Source of the DNA: Archegozetes longisetosus
Lineage: Eukaryota; Arthropoda; Arachnida; Sarcoptiformes; Trhypochthoniidae
Direction: 5' to 3'
Length of the DNA stretch: 64,000 nt
NCBI GenBank assembly: GCA_018873245.2
Contig: JAEMBT020000007.1
Span: 3,091,129 to 3,155,128 of the forward strand
This document shows, in pieces, positions 1 to 13,800 of the stretch. Made by a program: the position numbers and the translations under genes. The first letter of the stretch is position 1; every line of letters begins with the position of its first letter. The notes beneath the pieces were generated by a model, which was not told the DNA's origin, made no database searches, and saw nothing but the letters and a program-made list of their open reading frames with translations.

Positions 1-740
1 TGCGTAGTCTAACGCACAGAATTTTAAAACTGTAAGAGTAGATAAGTTTTTATCGATTGTGAATATCGAAAAGTTAATTGACGACAGTTGAGGATAATTT
101 GATATGCTCCTAGCCTTTCTGTTGGTTCAATTAGGTCATTAACAATTTTCCAAATAATGAAAATTTAATTTGACATCAGTTTAGATTAAAGTTATTTTGG
201 TAAATGAATTAATCAACTTTTGATTTATATAAAACAAATGCACAAAATAATACTCAAAGATTTTTTCAATGCTGTATTTGAGAATAGTTATCTTACATGA
301 GATTACAAAAACTGAGATAATAGCATGAAGCTTGTTTAAAAGTTTAAGATTATTGATTCAGTAATTAAATTAAAAGTTTTAAAGTTTTTATCAGATTTGT
401 GAAAGATGAGAGACAGCAAAAAGCCTAGTATTTTGCAAATTTAATGGATTGTGATATTTTTCTAACAGACAACTAAGATAATAATTAATGTTTTTAAATA
501 TTTGGAAATAACTTGAAAGAAAACTTTACATTAAATTTATAATGACTGCAACTTATGCATAATTTATTATTCAAGTAATCTATATGAAATGAAAAAGATT
601 TGTTTATATCTTTAGAATTGTATAAAAAAATTTTAATGAAACCTTAAGTCAAAGTAAATATCATTTAACAATTAATATAAAGAATAGAGAAATAATTTTT
701 AAAAATTTTGATTCATTGTTTTGCATTAAATAAAGGATAT

Positions 741-965
741 TTAGTTTATCCTCTTCCTGAAAGAATTGAATATCATAATGAAAATTGACGCATAAAAATC
801 TTTTACATAATAACTCAAGACGAATAGATGATTAATTGATTTGAGCACAATGCTTAAATCACTTGAGAAACAATAAGATGTGAAGAAAGTGTTGGAAAAG
901 ATTAATGAACAGCATTCGTGTAAGACTTTAACCAATAGATTATTATATAATATCTTTTCTGTCAC
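741..965 (-). pseudogene. MTEKILY ORF of unit E
   Basis: Open frame of 74 codons starting MTEKILYNNLLVKVLHECCS and ending at 741. The same frame is open in unit C (39693-39860) and unit D (50658-50849); the shared core is MT.(K/E)ILY..LLV.V...C.SLI..NTF...... SINHLF. Length differences between copies are in-frame or compensated, which suggests the ORF was once coding. Hydrophobic with aromatic residues; family not recognised. Probably an exon of the same decayed gene as the cysteine-rich module 1.3 kb upstream. Confidence 0.35.
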
Positions 966-2067
966 ATAAATACCGATATTAAATTGGCTTCTTTAAAAAG
1001 AAAAATTTGCCAAAAATTGACCAAAAATTTTCTCTCATTAATTACTATAAAAGCCAGCCATGTGAAAACTTCACAAGCAATGCATAAAATTAGATAATTA
1101 TAATAAGGATACGCATTTTTAATATATTTTTTTCAACTTTTATAAAGACTTTTATGATAGACTTCCGCGTATAAAGCAGTTCAGTTTCCTGAAAAACTTA
1201 ACACGGAACCGAATGTTTCTCAAGGGTATTGAATATGTTGAAATTAATATTCAGAAAAATATCGATGCATCTAAGAAATTACGAAATTAACTTTAAGTGA
1301 AAAGGAGTATTTTTAAATGCTTAAAAATATATTATTTTCAACTTTGCTACTTGTTTCATGGAATTCCATCTCAAATAAATATAAAGACTGACATCAAAAG
1401 AAAAATTCCTTCAATCTTCAACTCCTTAAAAACTAGTTATCTTTTAGCTCTTTCTCAAATAAGAATTTGAAATAATTTTCAAACTTAAGCGAACTTTTTT
1501 TCTATCAGAAGTTTAGTTCTCCAGAGAAATAATAAATGCATTGATACTTTGCGAACTTTCTGCTCAATTTAGGAAACCAGTCGATTATTTTCGCTCAAAT
1601 AATGTGCGTCAACTCTTAGACAATATTTGAATTAAGAATGAGAGAGTAACTTTAAAACTTTAACATTTTTATTATATGACATCAATTCAATTCGCTTTTA
1701 AGTTTGTTGGCTTTCATTAAATTGATTTTTGACATTCTTCGGAGAGTAAAATACATAAGACTTATGAATGTTGGAGAAAAATTGTTGCTTTGATTAAATA
1801 GCGGTCAGAGAAGATTGTTTGACAAGATCTTTGGAAGTTTGTTCAAGAAATTTTAAGTACGAGAAATTATTAATTATAATAGTTCTAGATTTCAGCTAAA
1901 AGTTGAATAAAATATATTAAAATGATTTGCGGCAGAATTTCATTTTTGTTCCTTATTGAATCAAAATTTTCTTCCTTTGCGCCAAATCTTATTCATTCAT
2001 GTTATCCCTGCAAAAACTTATAATAAAGTTAAGTGAAAATTTATTTCTCCTCGTTCTGAATCTACAA

Positions 2068-2256
2068 TCAGATTTTCAGCATTAGTAAAATAAAAACCAC
2101 TTTGCATATGAAAGTTGTAGAAGATTTCAAAATTATTATCACAGAAGAATTCATCTTATTTTTCAGTCTCATAGCATTAGTTTTGCCATAAGTTGAAGAA
2201 AGCAAGAATTTTTTCTTCTCTAGTAATACTTTATGTAAATTAGAAATTGAAAGCAA
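2068..2256 (-). pseudogene. Cysteine-rich module of unit E
   Basis: On the minus strand the frame entering from about 2285 reads YGDVCLLCISCPIF and then LLSISNLHKVLLEKKKFLL, ending at 2068. Units C (36.4 and 38.45 kb) repeat VCLLCISC or VCLLCIPC plus IF. Together with the CFxC seen in the C copies, the pattern is C-x2-C...YG-x-V-C-x2-C-x2-C-x2-F, loosely like the first zinc finger of a nuclear-receptor DNA-binding domain. Spacing is two residues too long, so that reading is tentative. The block is out of frame with its upstream half (2524-2303). Confidence 0.35.
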
Positions 2257-2524
2257 AAATATTGGACAAGAAATGCATAGAAGACAAACATCTCCATATC
2301 TATCATATATTTTCCATCTGCGAGGTATTCAAATCACATGATATTCTTTGAAGAATGCATTGATTTTCACATATTTCTTGCATCTGTTCTGAATTTTTCC
2401 GAGTTTTAAAGAATAATGTATGAGATTCATTATTCAATGGTATAAATGCTAATCGCATGACAATTTTTTTTATTCTTTTTCCTCGGCGTATGAGGCTCGA
2501 GCTAGGACTCACAATCTCAGTCAA

Positions 2525-5500
2525 TTTTACGGGTTGGAGATTATTCTATAGATTTTATGTGAAATCAATCTCTGAAACTAATAAAGTCTTTTATTGGATT
2601 AAAAATATATTCAGGCACCTAATACGCGAAAAAGTATTATAGTCACTAAATAATATAAGAATATTCCTTGTTCCGACTGCAAGCCTAATCAGGAATTGAG
2701 GTTAGCTTTAATAAATTTGTTGAAAACAGAATTAATAATCACCCTATTTTCACAACTATAGCCTGCAGGTTATATGGGAAAAAAGTTTGATTTTTGAAAA
2801 CTTTAGCTATACGGCAGTACATAAGGTGCAGAGTATGCACAGAAATTTCTTAAAAATTGAATTTCGTTAGTAGAGTTTTTAATACTGAGTACTGTAAGTG
2901 GGGTTTGAGATATAATTGCGAAAATAGGTTAAGTGATCATATTCTAAATGAAGGAAAAATCATTCCTTCTTATCTGATCCAATACACATAAACAAAACAT
3001 TAATTTGATATCAAATCGATATTCTGCCATTGTTTATAGTTTATCTCATTATTCAATTAAGCAGTTCTACTTTATTGAATTATTTCTAATACTTGAGTAT
3101 ACCATCTCCTTGCATTCAATTACTTGCAAATTAACTAGCTTTAGTACTCTTATATTCTTCAACCAGTAATGTTGAATGAATCTGGTAATTAGAAAGTAAT
3201 CTCAACTTTTTCAAGTATTAATTCTGAATTGAGATTATGGATCTCTTTCAAGTGTGTTTTCAGAAGATTAAGAAATCCTAGTCAACTATATCACATCTCG
3301 CACGACATATCGATCGAAATTCTAGCAAAAATTTGTAAGTACAATAGAAAATTTTGAGTTTCAATAATAGTTCTGTTCTTTAAAATGACTGAATTGTAAA
3401 CTGCCACTAAACAAAAAGAGATATTACGTGAGTATATGTTAGCACGCTTTTCAGATAGCAAACTTATTGTTACTTAAAATGATTCATTCTACTAGTAATT
3501 TGAAAAATTCTTATTAATTCAACAAAGAAACTTCCCACAAATAGAATGCAAACTATTTTAATAATAATCTATGATTATAGAGAAGTTGATGAATTTTTTC
3601 TCTAATATTTTATATTAAAGAGTTTCATTGTTTCGTGTGATTAAGCACTATTTCGTTGAGTATCTTTTTTAGCAGATGTTTCGCAGGACTATAGATATTA
3701 TAATAGATTGAATGCATTCATGTAATAACGAATTTTTAAAGCATAAGAAAAGTTTAATCTTATTTCTAATTTGATTATTTCGAAACTGTTTCCCTTCTAT
3801 AATCTGAGCAATATTTCATTTGAATTCTTATGCCATATTTTCTAACATAACTTTCAATTTTATTTTGCTTTTTATTTCAGATTTCCTTAGAAGCTTATTA
3901 TTTTGCACAATTCAAAAAACTCAATTGTCGATTGAGAACGAGCAAGTCAGTGTATGTTGCAATAATATTTTTTGTGATTAAATTTTTGAAAAATTGATTT
4001 TCGTGCCTTTTTATATCAAAATAGTTGTACGATCTTACTGAAAGGTGAAATGAAATAAAACTACTTTTGATGTGATCTAACGTCTTATAGAAAATACTAT
4101 TTTCAAAGTCAAAAATATAGATAAGTCCAGTATTGCATCGCTTGATTGATAGCTATTCTTTCGAAATGCCACAGAAATTGTGGATCTTTTGCATTAATAA
4201 CAGTTCATTGTTTGATAATAATCTTAGAAACGGAGTATTCCAGAATCACAATAGAATAGAAAAAGCAGTTTTACTAGTACATCAAAATAAACCCGATTTT
4301 TGTCACAAAATAATCTTAAGATACTTTAAGATAGTTTGATGGATATAATGTCGAACAATAGTTATTATAGGAAAAGAAAACATGGCTTCAAATGATTTGC
4401 TTGAAGAAAAGCACTGAAACTATGATTTTATTTATATTAGAGATACCAAAACAACATTATAGAGAATATAAAAGAGGATTTCATTTTATATGAAAAATAT
4501 CAAAATTGCGATTTATTTTGATGTTTAAGAAATTGACTTGTATTTGTATTTTGAATTTGCATAAAGTTATGGCATTTCAATTTTTATTATATATACGATA
4601 AGTCTGTGATAATCGCTAATCTATTTTATGTTGATTTCATGTAATTAAACTATAAATATCAGTCTAAGAAACTTTAGAGCCTTTTCAAAGTAAAGGATAA
4701 ATTGTTTATTTAATGGTTGCAGTTAATTTCGAACTGAAACTGTATCACGTAATATAAATTTTGAAACTAAATTTAATATAAATCTCACTTTTAAGATATT
4801 TAAGACTTGGGCACGATTTTTGAAATTCATACTTCAGTAAAATCTCTATTACTTGTTTGAAAGTAATTTAAAAATTTTGAGGAATTTTATTCGATAAATA
4901 TTGAATGACACAATATTTCATAAATCAAAAGATTAATATCAGAAAATACTTATGTTTTATGCAAAGCAGATGTCGTTTGTATGTGAGAATCTTAAGCTAT
5001 TATATACTTATACGAGAAAATGTTAAATTTGCAGTTTTACGTGAAATAGCCTATTCACTTTTCTCTATTGATTGTTGAAAAGTAGCGACTAATAACATCA
5101 ATTCAAAAAATAATAAGTAAATACAACATGGAATCACTTCAAAGTATACCATTCAGTTAAGATGAAAATTGATTGAACAAATTATTAAGATGTGAACATT
5201 TGCAAATGTATTTACCCAGAAATCTTGTTGAAAACTTTATTGAAATCATTGAGTACTCTATATAACTTTTATACGCTTACTGAACACTAGTTGTATTATA
5301 CAACTCAGAGAAATAGTTTTAAATTGAACCATTAGAAGAAAACTATCTAGGTGAGACTTGCGAGGGAATACTGAGGTATGAAGTAAACGGATTATAACCA
5401 TCCATCATACATCTACAGAAGCTTGTCTCAACTTGTCTATATCATATATAATTTGTTGCTTATGAACCCTGACTTGTCGGCAATAATATATGCTAAAAGT

Positions 5501-6745
5501 GATATTTTATGCAAATAGAACTTGCGTTACTGTAAGCTTTTGTCTAATGAGAATATAACACTTTGAATATATTATGGACAAGTATAATAATAAGTTATAC
5601 GGCATATGACAACTTGAGGCAAGCTTTTGATGGTAAAACGTCAATTATATCAATTGGTGATGCTTTGAAAATTTTCTCGTTAGCCATAATGTTTGAGCCA
5701 CAATTTATGGAATCTGTTCTATAATTGTAAAGTTCGCTAACTTTCTATGAGAATACTAGTTGAATGTGACTAAGATCTACCTTTCTATTCACATACAGTA
5801 CATCTGTAATGATTTATCACACAAACCTGTAGCTCAACTTCTAATATGTGCTTCAAGTAAAAAATGATTAATTATTGATAGTATACATTTTCTATTAGCA
5901 CAAAAACTTAAGGACTTATTTATAATATGATTTGTTTTAAACTATCATATAATTACCATTCCATTTGCATAAGTATAAATATAAAAGGTTTAGATAAAAC
6001 TATGATAAATTTGAAAATCAAATCCCAATTAGAATCACCAGCAATGCTACTATCGAGTGAAATAGTGTTCTTGATTAAAAATCACAATTGTTCTTCAATC
6101 AGATTATTCAATTATTTAATTGTTTCTTCATAAAAATTATTAATTTGACTGTGATTCATGAAAAATCCTTTATGATTTTGATACTATAAATATTTGGACA
6201 GTATATTATATACTTTTTCAAATTTCGGCCATTAGAGCTGAATGCACGAAAATTAAAGTTTATTAGCTTTATGAGCAGACTGTTCTCATTTCATTTTCAT
6301 AAATAATTAGTTAAATATCCACCAAAACATAGCAATTCATGTCAACTCAAGTTACAGAAAATCCAACAAACATCTAAAATATTATTGAAAATAGCACATC
6401 GCTATCTTGTTTTACAGATATTTAATAAGCGAACATAGCTTTAATAGTTTTGCCTCAAAAAGACAAGAAGTAATCTCAAATATTTTCAAGTAATAGCGGA
6501 GATATCTACATAAAAATTCTTAGGTATAAAGAGCTAAATGTAATGATGAAATATAAGCTATGTAAGCAATATAGACTTGCTCAGTGTATTCATTTCGTTT
6601 TATTTGTAATACAACAAAACGACTAATAAAAGTGGTGGGTATGATGAGAAATTCTATATGTGACAATCGAATTGGCAAAGTTTACGCTATTACATGCAAA
6701 GTGCATCAAAGTAAACTCTGCAACTTTTAAACAAAGAACCATTTC
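2525..6745. other. No gene recognised
   Basis: AT-rich DNA between unit E and the left arm of the inverted duplication. Only short chance frames (under 70 codons) and no domain-like residues in six frames. Confidence 0.6.
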
Positions 6746-7736
6746 GCCATTCCTACGAAAACTACGAAAACTTACACAAATATGTACCGAATAATAGGCA
6801 TTCAATCTCTCAAATCTAAAATCAGACAGAATTCATATCACGTCAGTTGAAAAAATACTGAAACTTTTACAAAAATGATGCTAATGTCAATCTTCATCAA
6901 ATATGATGATAAGCATCACTGGTAAATGGCGTTAAATGACCAGTGCTATAGACCTTACAGTTCGTGACTAGAATCTTACATAGAGTAAAAAGTTTGAGCA
7001 AAATACCAGTCCAATGTTTACTACTCAGGGAAAATAGAGTGGAAAACACAACATTAGAAAATATTTATTATGTATCGTATCGTTCATTCTTCTTGAGTAA
7101 TGCCATAATACGGATCGATTACGTAAAGAAAAAGATAGGAAAAAGTATGTGAACTTATTTCATATCATCAGTTACTCTACTCTTGCCATATCTCAAGGGG
7201 ATTGAGCTGAATCTCCAATAGCTATACTAATCGGTCCCTATCCTATGCTTTATATTGAGTTGACAATAAATCGTATCTACAATTGAATTCTCTATCGCTA
7301 GTTATAAATAGCGCAAGTTTTAGATTTATTACTTATAAATATTTCTTTTGTCCCAAAGAACTTATCGAGAAATAAAGTATTTTATACTTTATAGTAGTTT
7401 TTCTACGACCCCTTTAGAAAATTATAATTTTTATTTTAAGCTATAGATCATTTTATTAAACCTTTGTATCACAGAGAACTTATTGGAAATAGTTTTTGAA
7501 ATATTTCGATAAACGTCTTTCTTTACTTCTTGAAAAATAGAAGTGAATTTTGAGAAATGCTTTAATTGCACGAAAGGTTTTTAAAAAATGTTTGAAGCAA
7601 TTTTAAATTTCCAACGAGTTTTTTGACAAAAGGAAATTACTAGAAGTGGCATTTTAGTCATATTCAATAAAACTCTTTTCGTTAAACTCTATAAAACTTT
7701 AGTTATTTAGAACTTTGCTTAAATAATGCTTAACTA

Positions 7737-8657
7737 AAAGGTGTTCAGTAAGTAATTGGACTGACTGAAGATCATTAACTTTTGAACTACTGAATATTTT
7801 TTAATCAAATTTTTTAGGGTTGAAATACACTTATAAATTTATTTATACATCTTAAATGGTTCGAAAGGTCGCTTATCACCGATTTGTTTGAGTTATTTCG
7901 AAAGCTGATCATAAGAGTGTGTGCATTCTTTTGTACCAACTTTTGAGATATATTCCTCTAAAAATTTTGAATCCTCTAAGAACTTTCGGTAGTTTGGATC
8001 GTTTTCCATAGTCAATCTTGCATAACGCCCAAAGTCTTTTTATAAGTATGGCTTGAGGTACGTTCAGCGCGTTGACATTCTTCGTAACAAAAGCCAAGTC
8101 ACTGTCTCGTATCCAATGTTGAGCGACTTTCTAGTAGTGAATAGCGGTCAAATCAGGCCAAACAATATATCTTTATGTTTATGATACGTATCGATAAATG
8201 GTTTAAGTCTTTTTTCTAAACATTCAGTTCTATACTCTTTGGCTTTCATTGAATCCATCCTTATGTATGACTACAAAACGTGACCGCAATCATCGATGGC
8301 CTGCTAGACCAAGAACTTCTTAGGTAACTTATCTTTGGTTTTAAAACTATTTTATCATAAATTTTTTCTTTATCAACGAAACAGTAAAACTTATTTCCCG
8401 GAATATTCTTTGGATCGCACATCATTTGGACATCTGTTTCATTGTCAAGGATTTTGTATAGAAATGCACAACCATTTTAGCGAAAGCTGCCTTTCAATTC
8501 TATTTATTGTCTTCTGCAGTAATTATCAATAAATATATGTATAGAATATCAAAATAGAATGAATATTCTACTAATCGAATAAAATTTGATTAAAAAACAT
8601 TCAGCAATTAAAAAATGATTGAGCTTCAAAGTGAGTTCCATTACTTACCAAACACCC
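7737..8657 (-). mobile_element. Tc1/mariner-family transposon, internally shortened
   Basis: Inverted ends of about 28 bases: GGTGTTCAGTAAGTAATT on the left (7740) and the complement of the right end GGTGTTTGGTAAGTAATG, flanked by TA at 7735-7736 and 8658-8659. At about 920 bp it is shorter than a complete element. It carries a minus-strand transposase remnant. It is present in the left arm of the inverted duplication and absent from the corresponding place in the right arm (32.76-33.29 kb). Confidence 0.8.
7909..8500 (-). pseudogene. Tc1/mariner transposase remnant (C-terminal part)
   Basis: On the minus strand, pieces of a DDE transposase appear in order: NKFYCFVDKEKIYDKIV (about 8400-8340), a region broken by frameshifts, then WPDLTAIHY followed by a stop, then AFVTKNVNALNVPQAILIKR running to the stop at 7909. 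The usual forms would be WPDLASAHY and PPNVPQARPIE; the third catalytic acid position now reads Lys-Arg. The N-terminal DNA-binding part is missing. The remnant belongs to a lineage different from the transposase at 37 kb. Confidence 0.75.
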
Positions 8658-10699
8658 TATAATTAATTTGATTAGCCATCTGGAGCAAATGTAAGTTCAA
8701 TAGTTGTCTCAAACATGAAAACTTTTGGAAGATTTCCCTTAAGAAAATAAAGACATACTTTTCATGAATAATGTATGAGATTAACTGCATTTATGCTTTC
8801 TATTCTGACCAAAACAGCGCAATAATATCTAAAAGTTCTGTACATATTACTGAGTGATATATTTTATATATGACTCACTATGCAGTAACTCATTCTTCGA
8901 ATGTAATATGTTTCGAGCACTAATGTAGCCTTAATTTGTTGTTACATAAGAATTGATTCATCACTCATTTACGTATGACTTGATGATCCCTTAACGCATA
9001 GATAGCCACAAATAAAGATTGCGCACAAGAGTACATGTGACTTATAGTCATGTTATCCAACAATTAATTATTGAGACAACTTTCAGAACTGATATCATTT
9101 GTGTCATTAATGATCAATATTAATTGCAACTAAAGAAACATTTGTGGAACTACACTTTTATTTATATATGTATTTCGATTTTTTCATTACTTGGATCAAA
9201 TTTTGTTTTAAACTAGGGTTTCATTACAATTAACAGTTATTTATAATAAATAATTCCAAGAGAAACGTCATATCAACGTCATACACTTCGCAATCAATTT
9301 CATGAAATTGATTCTTATTTAACAAAAATGATCACATTTACTTGTGATAACTTCCCAAGAAACTGAAAATCTGACCAACATTCAAGATATCAATTGAGTT
9401 AAGTGTAGTATACTGATGAAGTATAAATCTTTCAAAAATAATTTAAAATATGAATAGATTTTATAGTTCTTCCAATGATATTATTTAACATTTTATTCCA
9501 CATTTACTTGTTTCACCATAGCCAGTTGTATCTGGAATGAAATTATAAAAATTATCCTGGAGCCTATGAGTTTTCAAATTTTAGCCATAAGCATTAGTTT
9601 TGATATATTCTCTATTCCGACAAACTTTTACGACAAGTCTTTATGCTTTGAAACTTTCACTACAGCTCATAAAATGAGTCAAAAATCGATTAATGGAAGA
9701 CTAATAAATAATAGATTCTACTCCTTCACATAATAACAGATTATCCTACAATGTCTTGCAATAAGAAGATTAATTCAATATGTAATTAAATGTGTTTTTA
9801 AATATGTACTTCATATGAAGACTAGCATGATTTATCACTCGAATAATCCTCTTTTCATTCTTAATGACTCTATACTCTTTTATTCTCTTATTACAGACTT
9901 CGATTCGAAGATCGAGAGAGCTCTTAAAGACTTAACATGAATTTAGATTAATCTGAAGCACGCGAGAGTTGACGTACAGAATTGCTCTATGTTCATCATT
10001 GATTCAAAACATATTTGTATCGAAAGCATATTTGCATAAATGTTTTTAACATATTATCTTAAATTCATAACTCTTTTCTGCTCGGATCATAGCAACATTC
10101 TTATAATTCTATTGATTATTCATTTCCAAAAAATCATAAGAACATTCTACAATAAAAATTCGAGATATCAGTGCTTAAATGTGAATTTATACATCAATGT
10201 ATATGTGAATCTATTGCTTCAAAGATTGAGAGTGATATTTACTTTTGAAACTTTTTCTGTTATGAATAATACGTTTCACAGAATTTATTATATTTATAGA
10301 CAACTTTGAAGCTAGACTTTCTATCAGCATCTAATTGGGTATTCGTTTCTCTCTAATACTACTTTACATGTGTATTCATTACTTTTATTCTGAGCCTCTT
10401 TGAGACGAATAAATTATTTTGACATTTATTCTGAATGATTGTAATCCTTCTCTAACATAAGGCTAATTCTTTCGGGAAGAAATAAGATTATGAGTATTGA
10501 GACGAAAAGTTACTTTGAGTTTCGTTTAAAATTTTAGAGATTGAACTGAACTCATGCAGCTTAAAAACCAAGAATAACTTTCCAATTCTTCTTATTTATA
10601 GCTCTTATTTCAATTCATTATTTTATTTCTTTCTTACATTTCAAGCTTAGAACCCATAAAAATTAGGCATTTGTTGCATAATTCATGTTTTTAACCTAA

Positions 10700-12300
10700 A
10701 ATTTAAAAGAAATTGTTTTAATTACTTTAGGATCTCTGGTATTTGAGCTTAATTTTGAATAATAAACAATTTGTACGATTATATGTATAATTTCGAATTT
10801 TATTACTCAAAATATGTTTAGAAATTCTTTCACGAATTAGGGGTTAAAATATCTTAATATTAAATAACACTTTCTCTTGATAAAACCCATTTTTAAAGCA
10901 TTTGAAAATTTAGTCATTAATTTTTAAGTTTCTAATTCGTTAATTACAACCAGAACCTGGATCGTGATTTTCTTTCAACTTAACCTATAAATAAACTGAA
11001 ATGCTTTTGACAAAACAAAAAGTACTTTAGATTCATTCTAACGAACCTATGAATTCTTGTTTCGCACATCGTACAAATGTATTTTAGACAGTTATAGACT
11101 TTTTGTTATAGTTTTCAATATTCTCTGTGTTTTTATTACACAAAATGCAATGCCTAATAATGAAACTATATATAAGGTTAAGAGCAGTCATACTTTTGTT
11201 ACAATGAAACTGACTTGAGAGCTTGAAAATATTTTATATTAGACGTTTCCCACAGTTTTGACAATGCGGGCTAGATTTAAACTAAATGAAATTCAGGGAA
11301 CCAAAAATGTATTTTTAAAGACTCTAAAACAACTTTTTACAGCATTTTCAAGTTAGTTATCCACGAAACTATAGTTCAGGTGATGAATTGTCGATGTTAT
11401 AGTCTATATAATATTTTTCTGAGGCTTTTGAAAGCTAAAGCTTTCACTCTAGATCCAGCCTACAGCAGCCTCATCGAAATTGTAATATTGGACCCTTGAT
11501 ATTTAAAAACATAACCACTTGAACAAAATGATATCTGCTCAAATCAAGAAGTTTGAGAAATTTTCCAGCTTTTAAAAGTCACTTTATTCATTAAATCATC
11601 TCTTTAAAAAATACTCAGATGTACAAAATAATATATTTGATGAGTAAACTAAAATCAAGTTAAAACTGACGGCAGATCAAATTATGTAAATTTAGACCTA
11701 AATTTGTTAGCTAAAACTAGAGCATTAGTCTTTCTTTACTGCTTCGAGAACATGAGACTTTTTAATTGTAAAATGATAATTTACTCTTCATGTTACAGAT
11801 TCTCATTGAGATGATTACTCGCATCACAATTTTCAATTCAATTCAAATCTTTATTTATGAAAGGAGGTCTAAAATTAAATTGTCTAGCTTAAACCAGCAT
11901 AAAATCTTTACATAAATTATTCATTGTAGCATCACTTGTTCAAGAAGATTACTATCTTGAATAATGTATTACATGATTATTTATTTGTATAAAAATTTAC
12001 AATTCTTCTTAGTTTTCAATTTTCAAATTAAGTCAATCAGACAGTTACATTCTCTATTTGATGCCATTACAAGTATAATTTTGATATTTTAAATTTGGCC
12101 TCCCTTCTCAAGTGGATCATGTTCTTGAAGGCAAATTCAAACCTAATCTTTTGGGTTTTTTTCAAATTTATTTTAAGTAATAAAATTATTAGAATTGAAT
12201 TGATAGTAGTTTATTAAATCATCAGAATCAGAATCGATCAAGTTTGCGATACCTGTTCAAATACAAAAACTGTAGGTAACATGTTTTATGTGCAAATTGA
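10700..12300. other. No gene recognised
   Basis: AT-rich stretch after the left inverted arm. A slightly G+C-richer patch at 11430-11510 has no readable protein. Confidence 0.55.
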
Positions 12301-13800
12301 ATCATTTTATAAACTTTGATCAGTTCTCATTTTAAGTACTGACTACCACTCATTGTCAAACCCGAATCGGTTAGTCGTAGAATTTGAGAAGAATATTTCA
12401 GATCATAAATTGATTTATGGCTCTGAAGATTTGTTTGAACCGAATCCCTATGGAGTCTCAAACCAAGCGCCGCACTTGTCTCAATCATTTGACCTTGACT
12501 CAACAGAACCACGAATAGTAACTTTAGTGATCTTAACGTTTTTTTCATAAATAGGTGTCAAGTCCAACATAAAAAAATAATAATTTTTTGTAACCTTAAC
12601 TTTGAAGACAAATAAGAGCTAATAAAAAAGCTTCACCAAACAATTTATGCTTTGCAGTATTGTCAGTTAATAATTTTTTTTGACTTAATTACGAACGGAC
12701 AAGTTTAAAACAAAACTTGTCTTGCAACACTTGAAATGATAAATCGTATATTTTTTATCCAATTCAATAATCGACAAAGTATTTGTTTACGTGTATAAAT
12801 TTTCGACATGATATAGAGTTTAAAAATTATTATCATTTATACAACATATATTTATTGACTTGGTATCTCAATGAAAAATAGAAAACAACGCTAGAGTTTA
12901 TAGAATTGAAAAGTTCCAATTATTTAAAGCTTTTCAAATTGTTTAATCTTATGTAAATGAATAACTGATCACAAAAATCAGAGCCTTATTGAAGCGTATT
13001 CCCCAAAACCCTCATTACACGTCCATTGGAAGAAAGATTTTGGAGAGTTGAACAAAGATCATCATTGTGTCAACCTGGTCAGAGGTAGAGTCATGGGCCT
13101 AAAACTATTTATTCAGACCGAATCAGTAAAAAGTATAATAAGATCAATAAGCCATGTCCCCATAGAATTTTCATCGCAAGCATCTAACCGGGCTTCAAGT
13201 GTTTTCTTTGGTTCTGTTTTTATCGTCATCATGAAGGATGTATCTAGTTGCGACTAAGTAGGAGTATATTTAATTAAACTAGATTTGTTTCTATTGACAT
13301 ACAACAGAATGGTTTACATCATCTGACCCCATCTTGAACCTCGAGCCGAACAACACCAAACATGATCTTCACCCTTGACTTTAGATTGCATACAGGGTTA
13401 GGTCATGCGACGATACTTCAGTAAACATTTTAAACTTTTTTTTCATAGTTCTAGACTAAGCCGAAGTTTAGTTAGGTTAGGTTAGATTTACTCTCATTTG
13501 ATTTTTAAAATCTTTTACTTAAATATTTTTACCGTTTTTTATTGCTTAATTCAGATGCGAAGATCATAAATTAAACAGTTGACCTTGATTAATAAATATT
13601 AATAGATTAGATATATATAGATGTGACGCAAGTAGGCTTAACCTCATAACCTACACTCAACCTGTGGCTATTTTTGGCCTCAAGCACAATGACCACTAAC
13701 TCTAATTACCTGGAGCTTAATGAAATTTGTTCTACTGGTGAGAATTTTTTCCTTGATACCCATGCTGCTGGAGGTTCATAAAGGGATACTTTTGTTTTTT
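12300..13800. other. G+C-richer island with short broken frames, origin unknown
   Basis: Patches at 12330-12540, 13030-13240, 13310-13430 and 13620-13770 have clearly more G and C than the flanks. Minus-strand pieces look protein-like but do not join: PPAAWVSRKKFSPVEQISLS (about 13790-13710), FKMFTEVSSHDLTLYAI (about 13430-13380), LEARLDACDENSMGTWLID (about 13195-13140), and a frame at 12548-12327 starting MKKTLRSLKLLFVVLLSQG. This may be a decayed multi-exon gene on the minus strand or an old mobile element. I cannot identify it. A TTAGG-like triplet at 13472-13485 is too short to mean a telomere. Confidence 0.3.

Larger units (their letters stand above)
741..2524 (-). repeat. Unit E, minus-strand copy of a three-copy decayed gene family
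   Basis: Complement of this stretch matches 38180-39900 (unit C) and 49245-50870 (unit D) end to end at moderate identity. Shared blocks in order are CTCAAGCC/CTCGAGCC-TCATA, a cysteine-rich coding block (here YGDVCLLCISCPIF at about 2285-2240), GGCAAAAC/GGCAAAGC after a lysine-rich block, and the MTEKILY ORF (965-741). Weaker similarity continues below 741 toward the window start. Confidence 0.75.
6750..10700 (+). repeat. Left arm of a large inverted duplication
   Basis: Matches the complement of 30150-33850. Anchors are 6840-6960 with 33640-33790 (AATTCATATCACGTCA; GTAAATGGCGTTAAATGACC), 7085-7115 with 33440-33490 (ATGCCATAATACGGATCGAT), 8895-9000 with 32610-32720 (TTCTTCGAATGTAA; CCCTTAACGCATAGATAGC), 9030-9110 with 32410-32500 (TGACTTATAGTCATG; GTGTCATTAATGA), and 10320-10460 with 30410-30560 (CATCTAATTGGGTATTCGTT; GAATGATTGTAATCCTTCTC). 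The two spans agree in length once the mariner insertion at 7737-8657 is removed. Apart from that element I see no gene in this arm. Confidence 0.8.

Noticed and set aside
10040..10309. 89-codon ORF in the left inverted arm
   Set aside because: The frame is not obviously kept in the matching part of the right arm (30560-30830) and the residues are typical of AT-rich chance translation.
12327..12548. Minus-strand ORF with a signal-peptide-like start
   Set aside because: A plus-strand ORF overlaps it completely, there is no homologue I recognise, and the mature part is low in protein-like features; kept only as part of the G+C-richer island.
13472..13485. TTAGG repeats suggesting an arthropod telomere
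   Set aside because: Fewer than three units and in mid-contig; expected by chance or from an old repeat.
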